Part shown: piece after piece, positions 1 through 5,093 of the stretch
Position numbering within the stretch: the first letter of the stretch is position 1
Layout: each line of letters begins with the position of its first letter
NCBI GenBank assembly: GCA_024688095.1
Contig: JAILEJ010000460.1
Span: 1-5,093, forward strand
Length of the DNA stretch: 5,093 nucleotides
Source of the DNA: Butyrivibrio sp.
Lineage (GTDB): Bacteria > Bacillota > Clostridia > Lachnospirales > Lachnospiraceae
Reading direction: 5' to 3'
Notes under the pieces: model-generated
Told to the model about the DNA's origin: nothing
The model's input: only the letters and a program-made list of their open reading frames with translations
Databases searched by the model: none
Position numbers and translations under genes: made by a program

Positions 1-138
1 AATCAATTACTTGCATATGCACTCATCTGCATGGCGCCTTTAGCAATAATCTCTGCTTACTATATAAATATGCAAAAATACGCCTTATATTTTATCAAAT
101 TTTGTTCTAGTATTCAATATAACCTTATATTTAAATAA
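1..138 (+). CDS. C-terminal end of a probable membrane protein (partial)
   Basis: An open frame runs from the first base to a TAA at 136-138, giving 45 codons with no start inside the window that I would trust. The predicted peptide is hydrophobic in its first half (LLAYALICMAPLAIISAYY) and then basic and aromatic (NMQKYALYFIKF), as expected for a last transmembrane helix followed by a short cytoplasmic tail. The codons at the left are richer in G and C than the AT-rich DNA after the stop, which favours real coding. It would be convergent with the leftward gene ending at 187, leaving a 48-base gap in which I see no convincing terminator hairpin. I do not recognise the family. A chance open frame of this length in AT-rich DNA cannot be excluded. 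Confidence 0.45.
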   Translation, partial: NQLLAYALICMAPLAIISAYYINMQKYALYFIKFCSSIQYNLIFK

Positions 139-186
139 AACCACATATTGATTATCTTCAACCTGCCCCCTGCCTTACAATTCCCC

Positions 187-1737
187 CTATCTCACATTAT
201 CCAGTCTCACAGGGTTTTCACTCAAAATATAGCAATGAAACTTTCCAATATCAGTTGTTTGCAAAATCTCTATATGTGAATTATCATTATAAAAAGATTC
301 AAAATCTTCATCTGTTGCATCGGTTGTTATTATTGCAACGTGCTCTTTTTCATCCGTATATGGAGGATACCAGTTTTCATTACTAAGCCACTTCAGTGCA
401 TATAGTTCCGACATGCTATTAACGGGATATACTTCAGAAATCCCATTGCTTACAACAGTGATCACGCTGGCATAATCAAAAGTTGCATACCCTTTTTCAA
501 CGTTGTTTTCTTCCATCCACAAAGCAACCTTATTATAGACTGAGTTTTGGGATTTATCTGTAGCAATCAGATTATTATAATTATAAACCCCCGAAAAAAT
601 TGAGCATATAATTATCTGAACCATAAATATATAAAAAACTGTACCTTTTTTTGATACATTAATTGTTTCATCAAGAAAGATTCCCACTCCCATTCCGATT
701 AAAAATAATAAAAATACAGAATATCTTGGTGTAACTTCAAATGTGGTAAATGCCATTGCCATAACCATGACAAGAAAAGCCATCCATAAAGCCAATAGCA
801 TAAACTTTTTTTCATCATTCAATTTTTTTACAAAAATGTAATATAAAGAGCTTAACAAAGAAGCCGTTGTCAGTATTGTTACAAATATAAGATATAATTT
901 ATTTTCATTACAATCAAAAAGTTTCATTATTGAAGGGATTACTTCCAACAGCAATTTATTAAAACCATTTCTAATATTTCTGGAAGTATCTGAAATACCT
1001 GAAGATAATATTTTACAGGTTAAAAAGGAACTTCCCGCCAATGCAATACATAAAATCATTAAAAACAGTTTATTTTTTACCTCATTTTTTACAGCTAAAA
1101 ATCCTTTTAAAAAACACAAAACAAATAATGCGCAAATATATGGAATATAAACCATTAATGTTCCTCTCATGCCTTGCGCTCCTAGCAGTAAAGAACAAAT
1201 AACTGCAATAACTAATCCCGGAAGATTTTTTCTTCCTTTTAATAAATCAACAAAAATTATTCCAGTTAAATAAAAAACAAACAACACAGAAAAATAATAG
1301 CCTGCATACAAGCTAAACATTTCAAGAGCGTCATGTACATTTAGCGTAATAATAAACGGGATAATCGAAGCGGATAATGAAGCAAGTTTCCCCATTCCTA
1401 TTTTTCTATATAATGCAAACATTAAAATAATCAAAACCACAATACATATTGAGCAGGAAATCCCCATAGATAACTGAATATCATGTAAAAAGAAATATAT
1501 CACAGCTCCCAAATTAGCAGGATAAATATATCTTGTTTCCGTACTTATATACCATGTATCAGGTATTTTTAAATTATTTTCTGCTATTTCTTTTGCAAGA
1601 ATTGCTTCTCCTGCAACATCTGCATCCATCCTGGCTGCATAATGAAATAGATTTGCATATATCTGCATAAAAATTGCTATGCATAAAATCAGCACAGCAA
1701 CTATAGGTATCATTCTTTTTATAGGCTTTTCTGTCAT
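187..1737 (-). CDS. Polytopic membrane protein, GT-C glycosyltransferase-like
   Basis: This encodes about 516 residues with roughly 11-12 hydrophobic segments. Clear ones are near residues 9-27, 93-110, 142-164, 194-211, 222-241, 282-303, 311-331, 337-355 and 366-383. A soluble tail of about 130 residues follows (384-516). The first loop after helix 1 carries an acidic motif, MDAD (37-40), then E44 and TWYISTETR (61-69). This layout is typical of GT-C enzymes, which use lipid-phosphate-linked sugars and place an acidic catalytic motif in the first outer loop. I recall similar uncharacterised Lachnospiraceae membrane proteins with a D-x-D loop and a WYxSTE motif, but could not check this. I chose ATG at 1737, not the upstream ATG at 1752, because GGAG at 1747-1744 lies 6 bases before it while 1752 has no ribosome binding site. 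The gene looks more AT-rich than ptb-buk and is separated from them by a terminator, so it is probably an independent unit. The substrate is unknown; an O-antigen ligase-like or other envelope protein is an alternative. Confidence 0.8.
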   Translation of the reverse strand: MTEKPIKRMIPIVAVLILCIAIFMQIYANLFHYAARMDADVAGEAILAKEIAENNLKIPDTWYISTETRYIYPANLGAVIYFFLHDIQLSMGISCSICIVVLIILMFALYRKIGMGKLASLSASIIPFIITLNVHDALEMFSLYAGYYFSVLFVFYLTGIIFVDLLKGRKNLPGLVIAVICSLLLGAQGMRGTLMVYIPYICALFVLCFLKGFLAVKNEVKNKLFLMILCIALAGSSFLTCKILSSGISDTSRNIRNGFNKLLLEVIPSIMKLFDCNENKLYLIFVTILTTASLLSSLYYIFVKKLNDEKKFMLLALWMAFLVMVMAMAFTTFEVTPRYSVFLLFLIGMGVGIFLDETINVSKKGTVFYIFMVQIIICSIFSGVYNYNNLIATDKSQNSVYNKVALWMEENNVEKGYATFDYASVITVVSNGISEVYPVNSMSELYALKWLSNENWYPPYTDEKEHVAIITTDATDEDFESFYNDNSHIEILQTTDIGKFHCYILSENPVRLDNVR

Positions 1738-1743
1738 AGCTCG

Positions 1744-1747
1744 CTCC
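1744..1747 (-). promoter_or_regulatory. Ribosome binding site that sets the start of the membrane protein gene
   Basis: Read on the minus strand, GGAG is followed by six bases (CGAGCT) and then ATG at 1737. The alternative ATG at 1752 is preceded only by AT-rich sequence. This favours the shorter product, five residues shorter than the longest open frame. Confidence 0.65.
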
Positions 1748-1793
1748 AACATATATAGCTAATAATAGAATCAGACAGATTTTAATTAGCATA

Positions 1794-1824
1794 TTTATAC
1801 CAAATATGTTTATAAATCTGTGAA
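1794..1824 (-). promoter_or_regulatory. Candidate promoter of the membrane protein gene
   Basis: On the minus strand TATAAA (1799-1794) is preceded by TGG, forming an extended -10 (TGn-TATAAA). A -35-like TTCACA (1824-1819) lies 19 bases upstream, which is longer than ideal, so the extended -10 would carry most of the recognition. The site falls between the buk terminator and the gene start at 1737, where a promoter is needed if the terminator works. AT-rich DNA gives many chance matches. Confidence 0.4.
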
Positions 1825-1829
1825 TTATA

Positions 1830-1877
1830 ATAATCAAAAAACTCCATAGACAAAACAACAAACTGCCTATGGAGTTT
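1830..1877 (-). terminator. Rho-independent terminator of the ptb-buk operon
   Basis: A perfect 11-bp inverted repeat, AAACTCCATAG (1839-1849) and CTATGGAGTTT (1867-1877), encloses a 17-base loop. In leftward transcripts the stem is followed by a run of T residues (complement of A at 1836-1841) and then GATTATTATAATT. It starts 41 bases after the buk stop codon. On the plus strand the following sequence is also T-rich but interrupted, so any rightward termination would be weaker. The large loop is the only unusual point. Confidence 0.85.
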
Positions 1878-1918
1878 CTTAACTTTTATTTTATTACTCT
1901 TTTCCCATAATTTGGGGA

Positions 1919-2983
1919 TTAATACTCTTTAGCTTTTTCTTCGCCATTCATTACACGAAGCGCTCCCTGAGCAAGAGCAAGAAGCTCATCCTCTCCAGGA
2001 TATACTGTTACTGGAGCAATAAATCCAACATTTTCAGTAATTCTATCAGTAATCATTTTGTTGTATGCAATACCACCTGTAATGATGATCTGATCAACTT
2101 TACCTTTAAGAACTGCTGCCTGAGCTCCAATATTTTTTGAAAGCTGGAAGATAAATGCATCAAGAACAAGTTTAGCCTTTTCATTTCCTTCATCAGCCAT
2201 CTTTACAACTTCTCTTGCATCATTTGTTCCAAGGTATGAGTTAAATCCACCATTTCCTACTGCCATCTTGTAAACTTCTTTTTCACTATATTTGCCCGAG
2301 AAGCAAAGCTTTATAAGACCACCTGTTGGAAGTCCACCAGCTCTTTCAGGTGAGAATGCACCATCACCATCAAGTGCGTTGAATACATCTACAACACGGC
2401 CATTCTTATGTGCACCAACTGATACACCACCGCCAAGATGAACAACAACAAGATTAATATCTTCGTATTTCTTTCCATTTTCCTTTGCAAAACGTCTTGC
2501 AACAGCTTTCTGGTTAAGAGCATGGAATACAGAAATTCTGTCAATTCCATCAACACCTGAAAGTCTTGCTTCATCACAAAGTTCATCAACAACAACCGGG
2601 TCAACAATATATGATGGAACACCGATTTCTTCAGCAATATCCTTTGCAAGAATACCACCAAGGTTAGAAGCGTGCTGTCCTGAAACACCTACTTCAAGAT
2701 CCTTTATAAGAGCATCTGTTGTTGCATATGTACCACCTGCAATTGGCTTAAGCATTCCGCCACGTCCAACTACAACATTAAATGATTTCACATCAATATT
2801 CTGAGCCTTAAGGAAATCAAGAATAATATTCTTACGGAAATCCTTCTGTGCAACGATTGAATCAAACTGTGCAATCTCTTCTGTGCTGTGACGAAGAGTT
2901 TCATCTACAACAAGTTTCTCATCCTCAAAAATACCGAGCTTTGTAGATGTTGAACCTGGATTAATAATAAGAGATTTTATCAT
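1919..2983 (-). CDS. buk: Butyrate kinase
   Basis: Butyrate kinase (EC 2.7.2.7) transfers the phosphate of butyryl-phosphate to ADP, giving butyrate and ATP in the cytoplasm. The 354-residue length is normal for the family and shorter than acetate kinase (about 400). It belongs to the ASKHA superfamily. The N-terminal phosphate-binding motif NPGSTSTK (8-15) is in the form typical of butyrate kinases. Other motifs are VVGRGG (71-76, with R74 the probable substrate-binding arginine by analogy to acetate kinase), SVFHALNQKA (151-160), VHLGGGVSVGAH (181-192), DGDGAFSPERAGGLP (205-219), ITGGIAYN (301-308) and PGEDELLALAQGA (329-341). No key residue looks missing. The ATG at 2983 is 2 bases after the ptb stop, and its ribosome binding site (GGGAG, 10 bases upstream) lies inside the end of ptb, so the two genes are co-transcribed and probably translationally coupled. 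Branched-chain acyl-phosphates are possible additional substrates in this family. Confidence 0.96.
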   Translation of the reverse strand: MIKSLIINPGSTSTKLGIFEDEKLVVDETLRHSTEEIAQFDSIVAQKDFRKNIILDFLKAQNIDVKSFNVVVGRGGMLKPIAGGTYATTDALIKDLEVGVSGQHASNLGGILAKDIAEEIGVPSYIVDPVVVDELCDEARLSGVDGIDRISVFHALNQKAVARRFAKENGKKYEDINLVVVHLGGGVSVGAHKNGRVVDVFNALDGDGAFSPERAGGLPTGGLIKLCFSGKYSEKEVYKMAVGNGGFNSYLGTNDAREVVKMADEGNEKAKLVLDAFIFQLSKNIGAQAAVLKGKVDQIIITGGIAYNKMITDRITENVGFIAPVTVYPGEDELLALAQGALRVMNGEEKAKEY

Positions 2984-2985
2984 AA

Positions 2986-3912
2986 TTAAAGTTCTCCCTT
3001 CTTAATATCTTCTGCAACTACAGCTGCAAGTGCGATAGAATTAAGTTTTACTTCAACACTATCTGATCTTGATGTAAGAATAACTGGTGCCTTTGTTCCT
3101 GTAAGAACATTACCATTCTTAACATCTCCCATACGAACCATTGTCTTATATACAAGGTTTCCAGCATGAATGTCTGGGAAAAGAAGAATATCAGCATCAC
3201 CAACAATCTTACGATCAAGTGCTCCTGCCTTATGCTTAGCAGCTTCAGGATCAATAGCAAGATCCATACTAAGAGGTCCGTCTACTATACAATCCTTAAT
3301 TTCTCCAGCCTCATTCATCTTTGTAAGCTCTGCAGCTTCAACTGTAACAGGCATCTTTTCATTTACAACTTCAACAGCTGCAAGTGGAGCTACCTTTGGC
3401 ATCTCAACACCACATGCTCTTGCAACAGCTACTGTATATTCAATAATAACCTTTTTATCCTCAAGTGTAGGATATGGCATAAATGCAACGTCTGTAAGGA
3501 ACAAAAGTCTGTCCATTCCTGGAAGTTCAAATACGCATACATGTGAAAGTGGCTTACCTGTACGAAGTCCAACTTCCTTGTTAAGAACGCTCTTAAGGAA
3601 AGTCTTAGTATCAAGAGCACCCTTCATATAAATATCAGCCTTACCATCGTGTACAAGCTGAACAGCTTTTGTAGCAGCTTCAGCCTGATCCTTCTCATCA
3701 ATAATCTCATAATCAGAAAGATCCATACCGATTGTCTTGGCAATTTCTTCGATCTTATCCTTATCGCCAACAAGGATTGCATCGGCAATTCCCTTTTCCT
3801 TTGCAGCCTTTACAGCCTCAAGCACAGGTGCATCCTGCGCAACAGATACTGATAACTTCTTTCTTGAAGCTGTTTTCAGCTTAGCTAAAATGTCTTCGAA
3901 ACTCTTACTCAT
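2986..3912 (-). CDS. ptb: Phosphate butyryltransferase
   Basis: Phosphotransbutyrylase (EC 2.3.1.19) converts butyryl-CoA and phosphate to butyryl-phosphate and CoA, the step before butyrate kinase. The product is 308 residues, the usual size (about 300) for single-domain members of the phosphate acetyl/butyryltransferase family. Recognisable family segments are MKGAL (96-100), SHVCVFELPGMDRLLFLTD (123-141), DGPLSMDLAID (211-221), FPDIHAGNLVYK (245-256) and APVILTSRSDS (275-285). I placed the start at ATG 3912 because AGGAGG (3927-3922) lies 9 bases upstream; the open frame continues 24 codons further to 3984 but that extension is basic, cysteine-containing and unlike the family N-terminus. 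A phosphate acetyltransferase role is less likely given the adjacent butyrate kinase and the short length. Confidence 0.96.
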   Translation of the reverse strand: MSKSFEDILAKLKTASRKKLSVSVAQDAPVLEAVKAAKEKGIADAILVGDKDKIEEIAKTIGMDLSDYEIIDEKDQAEAATKAVQLVHDGKADIYMKGALDTKTFLKSVLNKEVGLRTGKPLSHVCVFELPGMDRLLFLTDVAFMPYPTLEDKKVIIEYTVAVARACGVEMPKVAPLAAVEVVNEKMPVTVEAAELTKMNEAGEIKDCIVDGPLSMDLAIDPEAAKHKAGALDRKIVGDADILLFPDIHAGNLVYKTMVRMGDVKNGNVLTGTKAPVILTSRSDSVEVKLNSIALAAVVAEDIKKGEL

Positions 3913-3921
3913 TTTATAAAA

Positions 3922-3927
3922 CCTCCT
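3922..3927 (-). promoter_or_regulatory. Strong ribosome binding site of ptb
   Basis: A full AGGAGG on the minus strand, 9 bases before the ATG at 3912, decides the ptb start against the longer open frame. Just upstream (about 3928-3950) is an imperfect, purely A/T-rich inverted repeat (AAATCTTTTT versus AAAAAGAATTT), which would form only a weak hairpin beside the binding site. Confidence 0.85.
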
Positions 3928-3974
3928 AAATCTTTTTAAAAAAAGAATTTTTATACAAATATAAGTACATCGTA

Positions 3975-3983
3975 TATATAGCA
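3975..3983 (-). promoter_or_regulatory. Candidate extended -10 promoter of ptb-buk
   Basis: On the minus strand TGC followed by TATATA forms an extended -10 element. I see no good -35 hexamer at 16-18 bases. Transcription would start near 3968, giving a leader of about 55 bases before ptb. The inverted repeat at 4005-4030 begins 22 bases upstream, so a protein bound there would touch or flank the -35 position. Other AT-rich hexamers nearby could serve instead. Confidence 0.4.
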
Positions 3984-4004
3984 TATACTTTACAAATGCG
4001 TTGT

Positions 4005-4030
4005 TTAGACAAAATATTTCTTTTGTCTAA
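4005..4030. promoter_or_regulatory. Perfect 10-bp inverted repeat upstream of ptb, possible operator
   Basis: The arms are TTAGACAAAA (4005-4014) and TTTTGTCTAA (4021-4030), separated by 6 bases and without mismatches. The symmetry and the 16-base centre-to-centre distance fit a dimeric DNA-binding regulator better than a terminator: there is no GC-rich stem, no T run on either side, and no gene directly upstream that would need termination. Its place just upstream of the candidate ptb promoter suggests control of butyrate formation. I do not recognise the motif as a Rex, CcpA or CodY site. Confidence 0.5.
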
Positions 4031-4143
4031 TGCCATCTAAAAAACAAATTTCAAATTATCTCAGAATAATCTTATTTACTTCTAAACAGCACTCGTTAAA
4101 ATAATAACACTATAAAATATATAATTCAATAAAAGAAAAATAA
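4031..4143. other. AT-rich intergenic DNA with no recognisable feature
   Basis: This stretch is strongly A/T-rich with short A runs. I find no open frame with a credible start, no hairpin and no repeat shared with the arrays further right. It separates the ptb regulatory region from the repeat-rich region. Confidence 0.5.
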
Positions 4144-4287
4144 AGAATAAAGTTTTGCAAACTTCCTATTGCAAGACGTCTAAAGGAGTATGACGTATTT
4201 ACAAACTGTGATTTTATCATCCCTAATCCGGAATTTATTTTATTCTGGTCAAAGGACATAAATTATGCAAAAAAACATATTGACTGA
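4144..4287 (+). pseudogene. Start-less protein-like fragment, possible gene remnant
   Basis: Between a TAA at 4141 and a TGA at 4285-4287 there are 47 open codons without ATG, GTG or TTG. The translation reads like real protein: LPIARRLKEYDVFTNCDF, then IIPNPEFILFWSKDINYA, then KKHID. It mixes charged, aromatic, cysteine, tryptophan and proline residues, unlike the Lys/Asn/Ile/Phe runs expected of chance AT-rich frames. The stop codon lies at the left boundary of the 32-bp repeat array (TGACTGACAT at 4281-4290), as if the array had cut the gene. I do not recognise the family. It could be chance; there is no intact counterpart in the window. Confidence 0.3.
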
Positions 4288-4290
4288 CAT

Positions 4291-4540
4291 ACTACGACAG
4301 CCATAGCATATTGAACTCAGTTTACTACCAATGTCTAGTATATTGGTTTTAGTTACTACGCCTGCCGTAGTATTTTGATTTTAGTTACTACGTCTGCTGT
4401 AGTATTTTGATTTTAGTTACTACGTCTGCCATAGTATGTTGATTTTAGTCACTACGTCTGTCGTAGTATGTTGATTTTAGTTACTACGTCTGCCGTAGTG
4501 TGTTGATTTTAGTTACTACGAATGTCGTAGTATATATTGT
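4291..4540. repeat. Array of about eight 32-bp palindrome-containing tandem repeats
   Basis: Units begin at 4291, 4324, 4355, 4387, 4419, 4451, 4483 and 4515. Those from 4355 to 4514 are exactly 32 bp. Each has ACTACG, a 5-base centre (mostly TCTGC), CGTAGT, then a 15-base linker ending TTGATTTTAGTT. With flanking T and A the palindrome arms become TACTACG/CGTAGTA. The left arm and linker are nearly invariant, while changes fall in the centre and right arm. The two leftmost units (33 and 31 bp) are diverged, and the last loses its linker. Units at 4324 and 4515, near the ends, share the centre AATGT. A period of 32 is not a multiple of three, so the array is not protein coding. Its role is unknown; possibilities are a multi-site binding array for a dimeric protein, a transcribed string of hairpins, or a MITE-like repeat. 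Confidence 0.9.
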
Positions 4541-4561
4541 GACTGATCAATACATCAGTCA
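4540..4561. repeat. Perfect 8-bp inverted repeat at the right edge of the array
   Basis: TGACTGAT (4540-4547) and ATCAGTCA (4554-4561) flank CAATAC. The related sequence TGACTGACAT (4281-4290) sits at the left edge of the array, so the array is bracketed by TGACTGA motifs. No T run follows on either strand, so I do not call it a terminator. It may be an element boundary or a separate protein-binding site. Confidence 0.6.
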
Positions 4562-4600
4562 AAGCATAAATAATATTATTAAAATAATACTTCAGTCCTT

Positions 4601-4810
4601 CTACACCATTCCCTTTTACTGTTTTTATTCTTGAAGAATTAAAAAACTACTTTGCTCTCATTCCTTATCAAATTTTCATGAAATATGGAATTGACTTTAC
4701 ATTAACCACAACATTCCAATTTTCTGTTTTTGTTCTTGAAGAATTAAAAATCTGCTTTACTGTCATTCCTATTTTATTTATCTTGATATCTAGAATTAAC
4801 TTCACACTTT
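4601..4810. repeat. Two diverged 105-bp tandem direct repeats
   Basis: Copy 1 (4601-4705) and copy 2 (4706-4810) align without gaps; I count 80 of 105 identical positions by eye. The best conserved core reads CTGTTTTT, one variable base, then TTCTTGAAGAATTAAAAA (from 4619 and 4724), and contains the small palindrome ATTCTTGAAGAAT in copy 1. The period is exactly 35 codons, and plus-strand frame 4588-4812 is open through both copies, but it lacks an early start and its third positions are the most conserved class, so I do not call it a gene. Copy 2 ends just before the insertion element at about 4815. Confidence 0.8.
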
Positions 4811-4969
4811 AAAATGAACCCAATAGAGTGGACACGAGAATTCACCATTTAGGATGTATTCTAACAGCGGTCCTTGATAGTGGACACAAATTAGGTAGTA
4901 TCATCGATGATCAAATTGTTTTAAAAAGTCCAAAGCCAACTCGTCTACACGCATTCAGCCGTCAATTGC

Positions 4970-4978
4970 TGATATAAT
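4970..4978 (+). promoter_or_regulatory. Extended -10 promoter of the transposase gene
   Basis: TGA followed by a consensus TATAAT (4973-4978) forms a strong extended -10, 21 bases before the start at 5000. No good -35 is present at normal spacing. The very short leader includes the ribosome binding site AAAGGAG at 4986-4992. Confidence 0.6.
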
Positions 4979-4999
4979 AGCAATGAAAGGAGCTAAATT

Positions 5000-5093
5000 A
5001 TGGGGAACAAAAAACGTTCTTATACAGATGAACAGGTTAGAATTCTGGAACAGAATCCATATACTCACAGCGTTACACCGTATAAGTTATCTT
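5000..5093 (+). CDS. IS3-family OrfA-like transposase subunit, N-terminal part (partial)
   Basis: ATG at 5000 follows AAAGGAG (4986-4992) with a 7-base spacer. The 31 visible residues start MGNKKRSYTDEQVRILEQNP and continue YTHSVTPYKLS, then run off the right edge. A basic start followed by (T/E)EEQ-x-x-x-L-x-x-NP-x-x-x-x-V resembles the beginning of OrfA helix-turn-helix proteins of IS3-type elements in Clostridia, which bind the element ends and are fused to the OrfB integrase by programmed frameshifting. The helix-turn-helix itself lies beyond the window. The call rests on resemblance recalled from the family and on the element-like end upstream. Another helix-turn-helix protein is possible. 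Confidence 0.6.
   Translation, partial: MGNKKRSYTDEQVRILEQNPYTHSVTPYKLS

Larger units (their letters stand above)
4815..5093 (+). mobile_element. Left end of an IS3-family-like insertion sequence (partial)
   Basis: The element appears to begin with TGAACCCAATAG at 4815, in keeping with the TG start usual for IS3-family ends. AGTGGACAC occurs twice near this end (4827-4835 and 4879-4887), a plausible pair of transposase-binding sites. A promoter, ribosome binding site and transposase-like first gene follow. The right end lies outside the window, so the exact boundary and any target duplication cannot be confirmed. A perfect 12-bp palindrome, ATCATCGATGAT, lies at 4900-4911. Confidence 0.6.

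Noticed and set aside
1574..1861. Minus-strand open frame of 95 codons overlapping the membrane protein start
   Set aside because: It starts inside the terminator stem-loop, has no ribosome binding site, and its second half is a cysteine- and serine-rich shadow of the better supported frame.
2389..2688. Minus-strand open frame inside buk
   Set aside because: It is another reading frame of buk, which has all its family motifs; the shadow frame shows no recognisable domain.
3166..3631. Two plus-strand open frames opposite ptb (3166-3546 and 3170-3631)
   Set aside because: They lie entirely within a well-supported ptb gene on the other strand, have no ribosome binding site or family resemblance, and arise from the codon bias of ptb.
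3913..3968. Riboswitch in the ptb leader
   Set aside because: The predicted leader is only about 55 bases, almost entirely A and T, and has no conserved aptamer-like segments.
3990..4030. Rex or CcpA (cre) operator at the ptb promoter
   Set aside because: TTGTCTAAACAA resembles a Rex site only loosely and has too short a spacer; no sequence nearby keeps the central CG and flanking symmetry of a cre site.
4190..4261. Small plus-strand gene starting at ATG 4190 after AAAGGAG
   Set aside because: The ribosome binding site is only one base from the ATG, too close to work well, and the product would be about 23 residues of no recognisable character.
4291..4540. CRISPR array
   Set aside because: The segments between palindromes are conserved rather than unique, they are only 15 bases long, and no cas gene is present.
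4540..4561. Intrinsic terminator at the 8-bp inverted repeat
   Set aside because: The stem is short and neither strand has a T run directly after it.
4512..4646. Minus-strand open stretch of 45 codons crossing the right edge of the array
   Set aside because: It has no start codon in a good context, stops within the repeat linker, and spans two unrelated repeat types, so it is probably chance.

Overview
The window looks like chromosomal DNA from a low-GC anaerobic member of the Bacillota, most likely the Clostridia and probably Lachnospiraceae. The grounds are a ptb-buk butyrate operon, strong AGGAGG-type ribosome binding sites, AT-rich intergenic DNA, a GT-C-like membrane protein of a style I associate with that family, and the start of an IS3-type element. 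The genus cannot be fixed from the sequence alone.

Layout. Positions 1-138 (+) hold what looks like the last 45 codons of a membrane protein that runs in from the left. It converges on a leftward gene at 187-1737 (-) for a polytopic membrane protein of about 516 residues, probably a GT-C-type glycosyltransferase or relative, which seems to have its own extended -10 promoter. Upstream of that promoter is an intrinsic terminator (about 1830-1877) that closes the central operon. The operon runs leftward as ptb (2986-3912) then buk (1919-2983), with only 2 bases between the genes. Ptb converts butyryl-CoA and phosphate to butyryl-phosphate and CoA; Buk transfers that phosphate to ADP, giving butyrate and ATP. 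Together they are the substrate-level phosphorylation end of butyrate fermentation. An extended -10 lies upstream of ptb, with a perfect 10-bp inverted repeat just beyond it that could be an operator.

The right-hand 1.1 kb (3913-4999) has no intact gene and is the unusual part. From left to right it holds: AT-rich DNA; a start-less, protein-like open stretch (4144-4287) that may be a gene remnant; an array of about eight 32-bp repeats (4291-4540), each centred on a TACTACG/CGTAGTA palindrome; an 8-bp perfect inverted repeat (4540-4561); two diverged 105-bp tandem repeats (about 4601-4810); and the left end of an IS3-family-like element from about 4815, whose first gene starts at 5000 and runs off the window.

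The array is the best candidate for something undescribed. Its units are spaced at close to three helical turns, the palindrome and the linker are both conserved, and it sits directly upstream of the butyrate operon. No function can be assigned from sequence alone; a repeat of no function or a MITE-like element remains possible.
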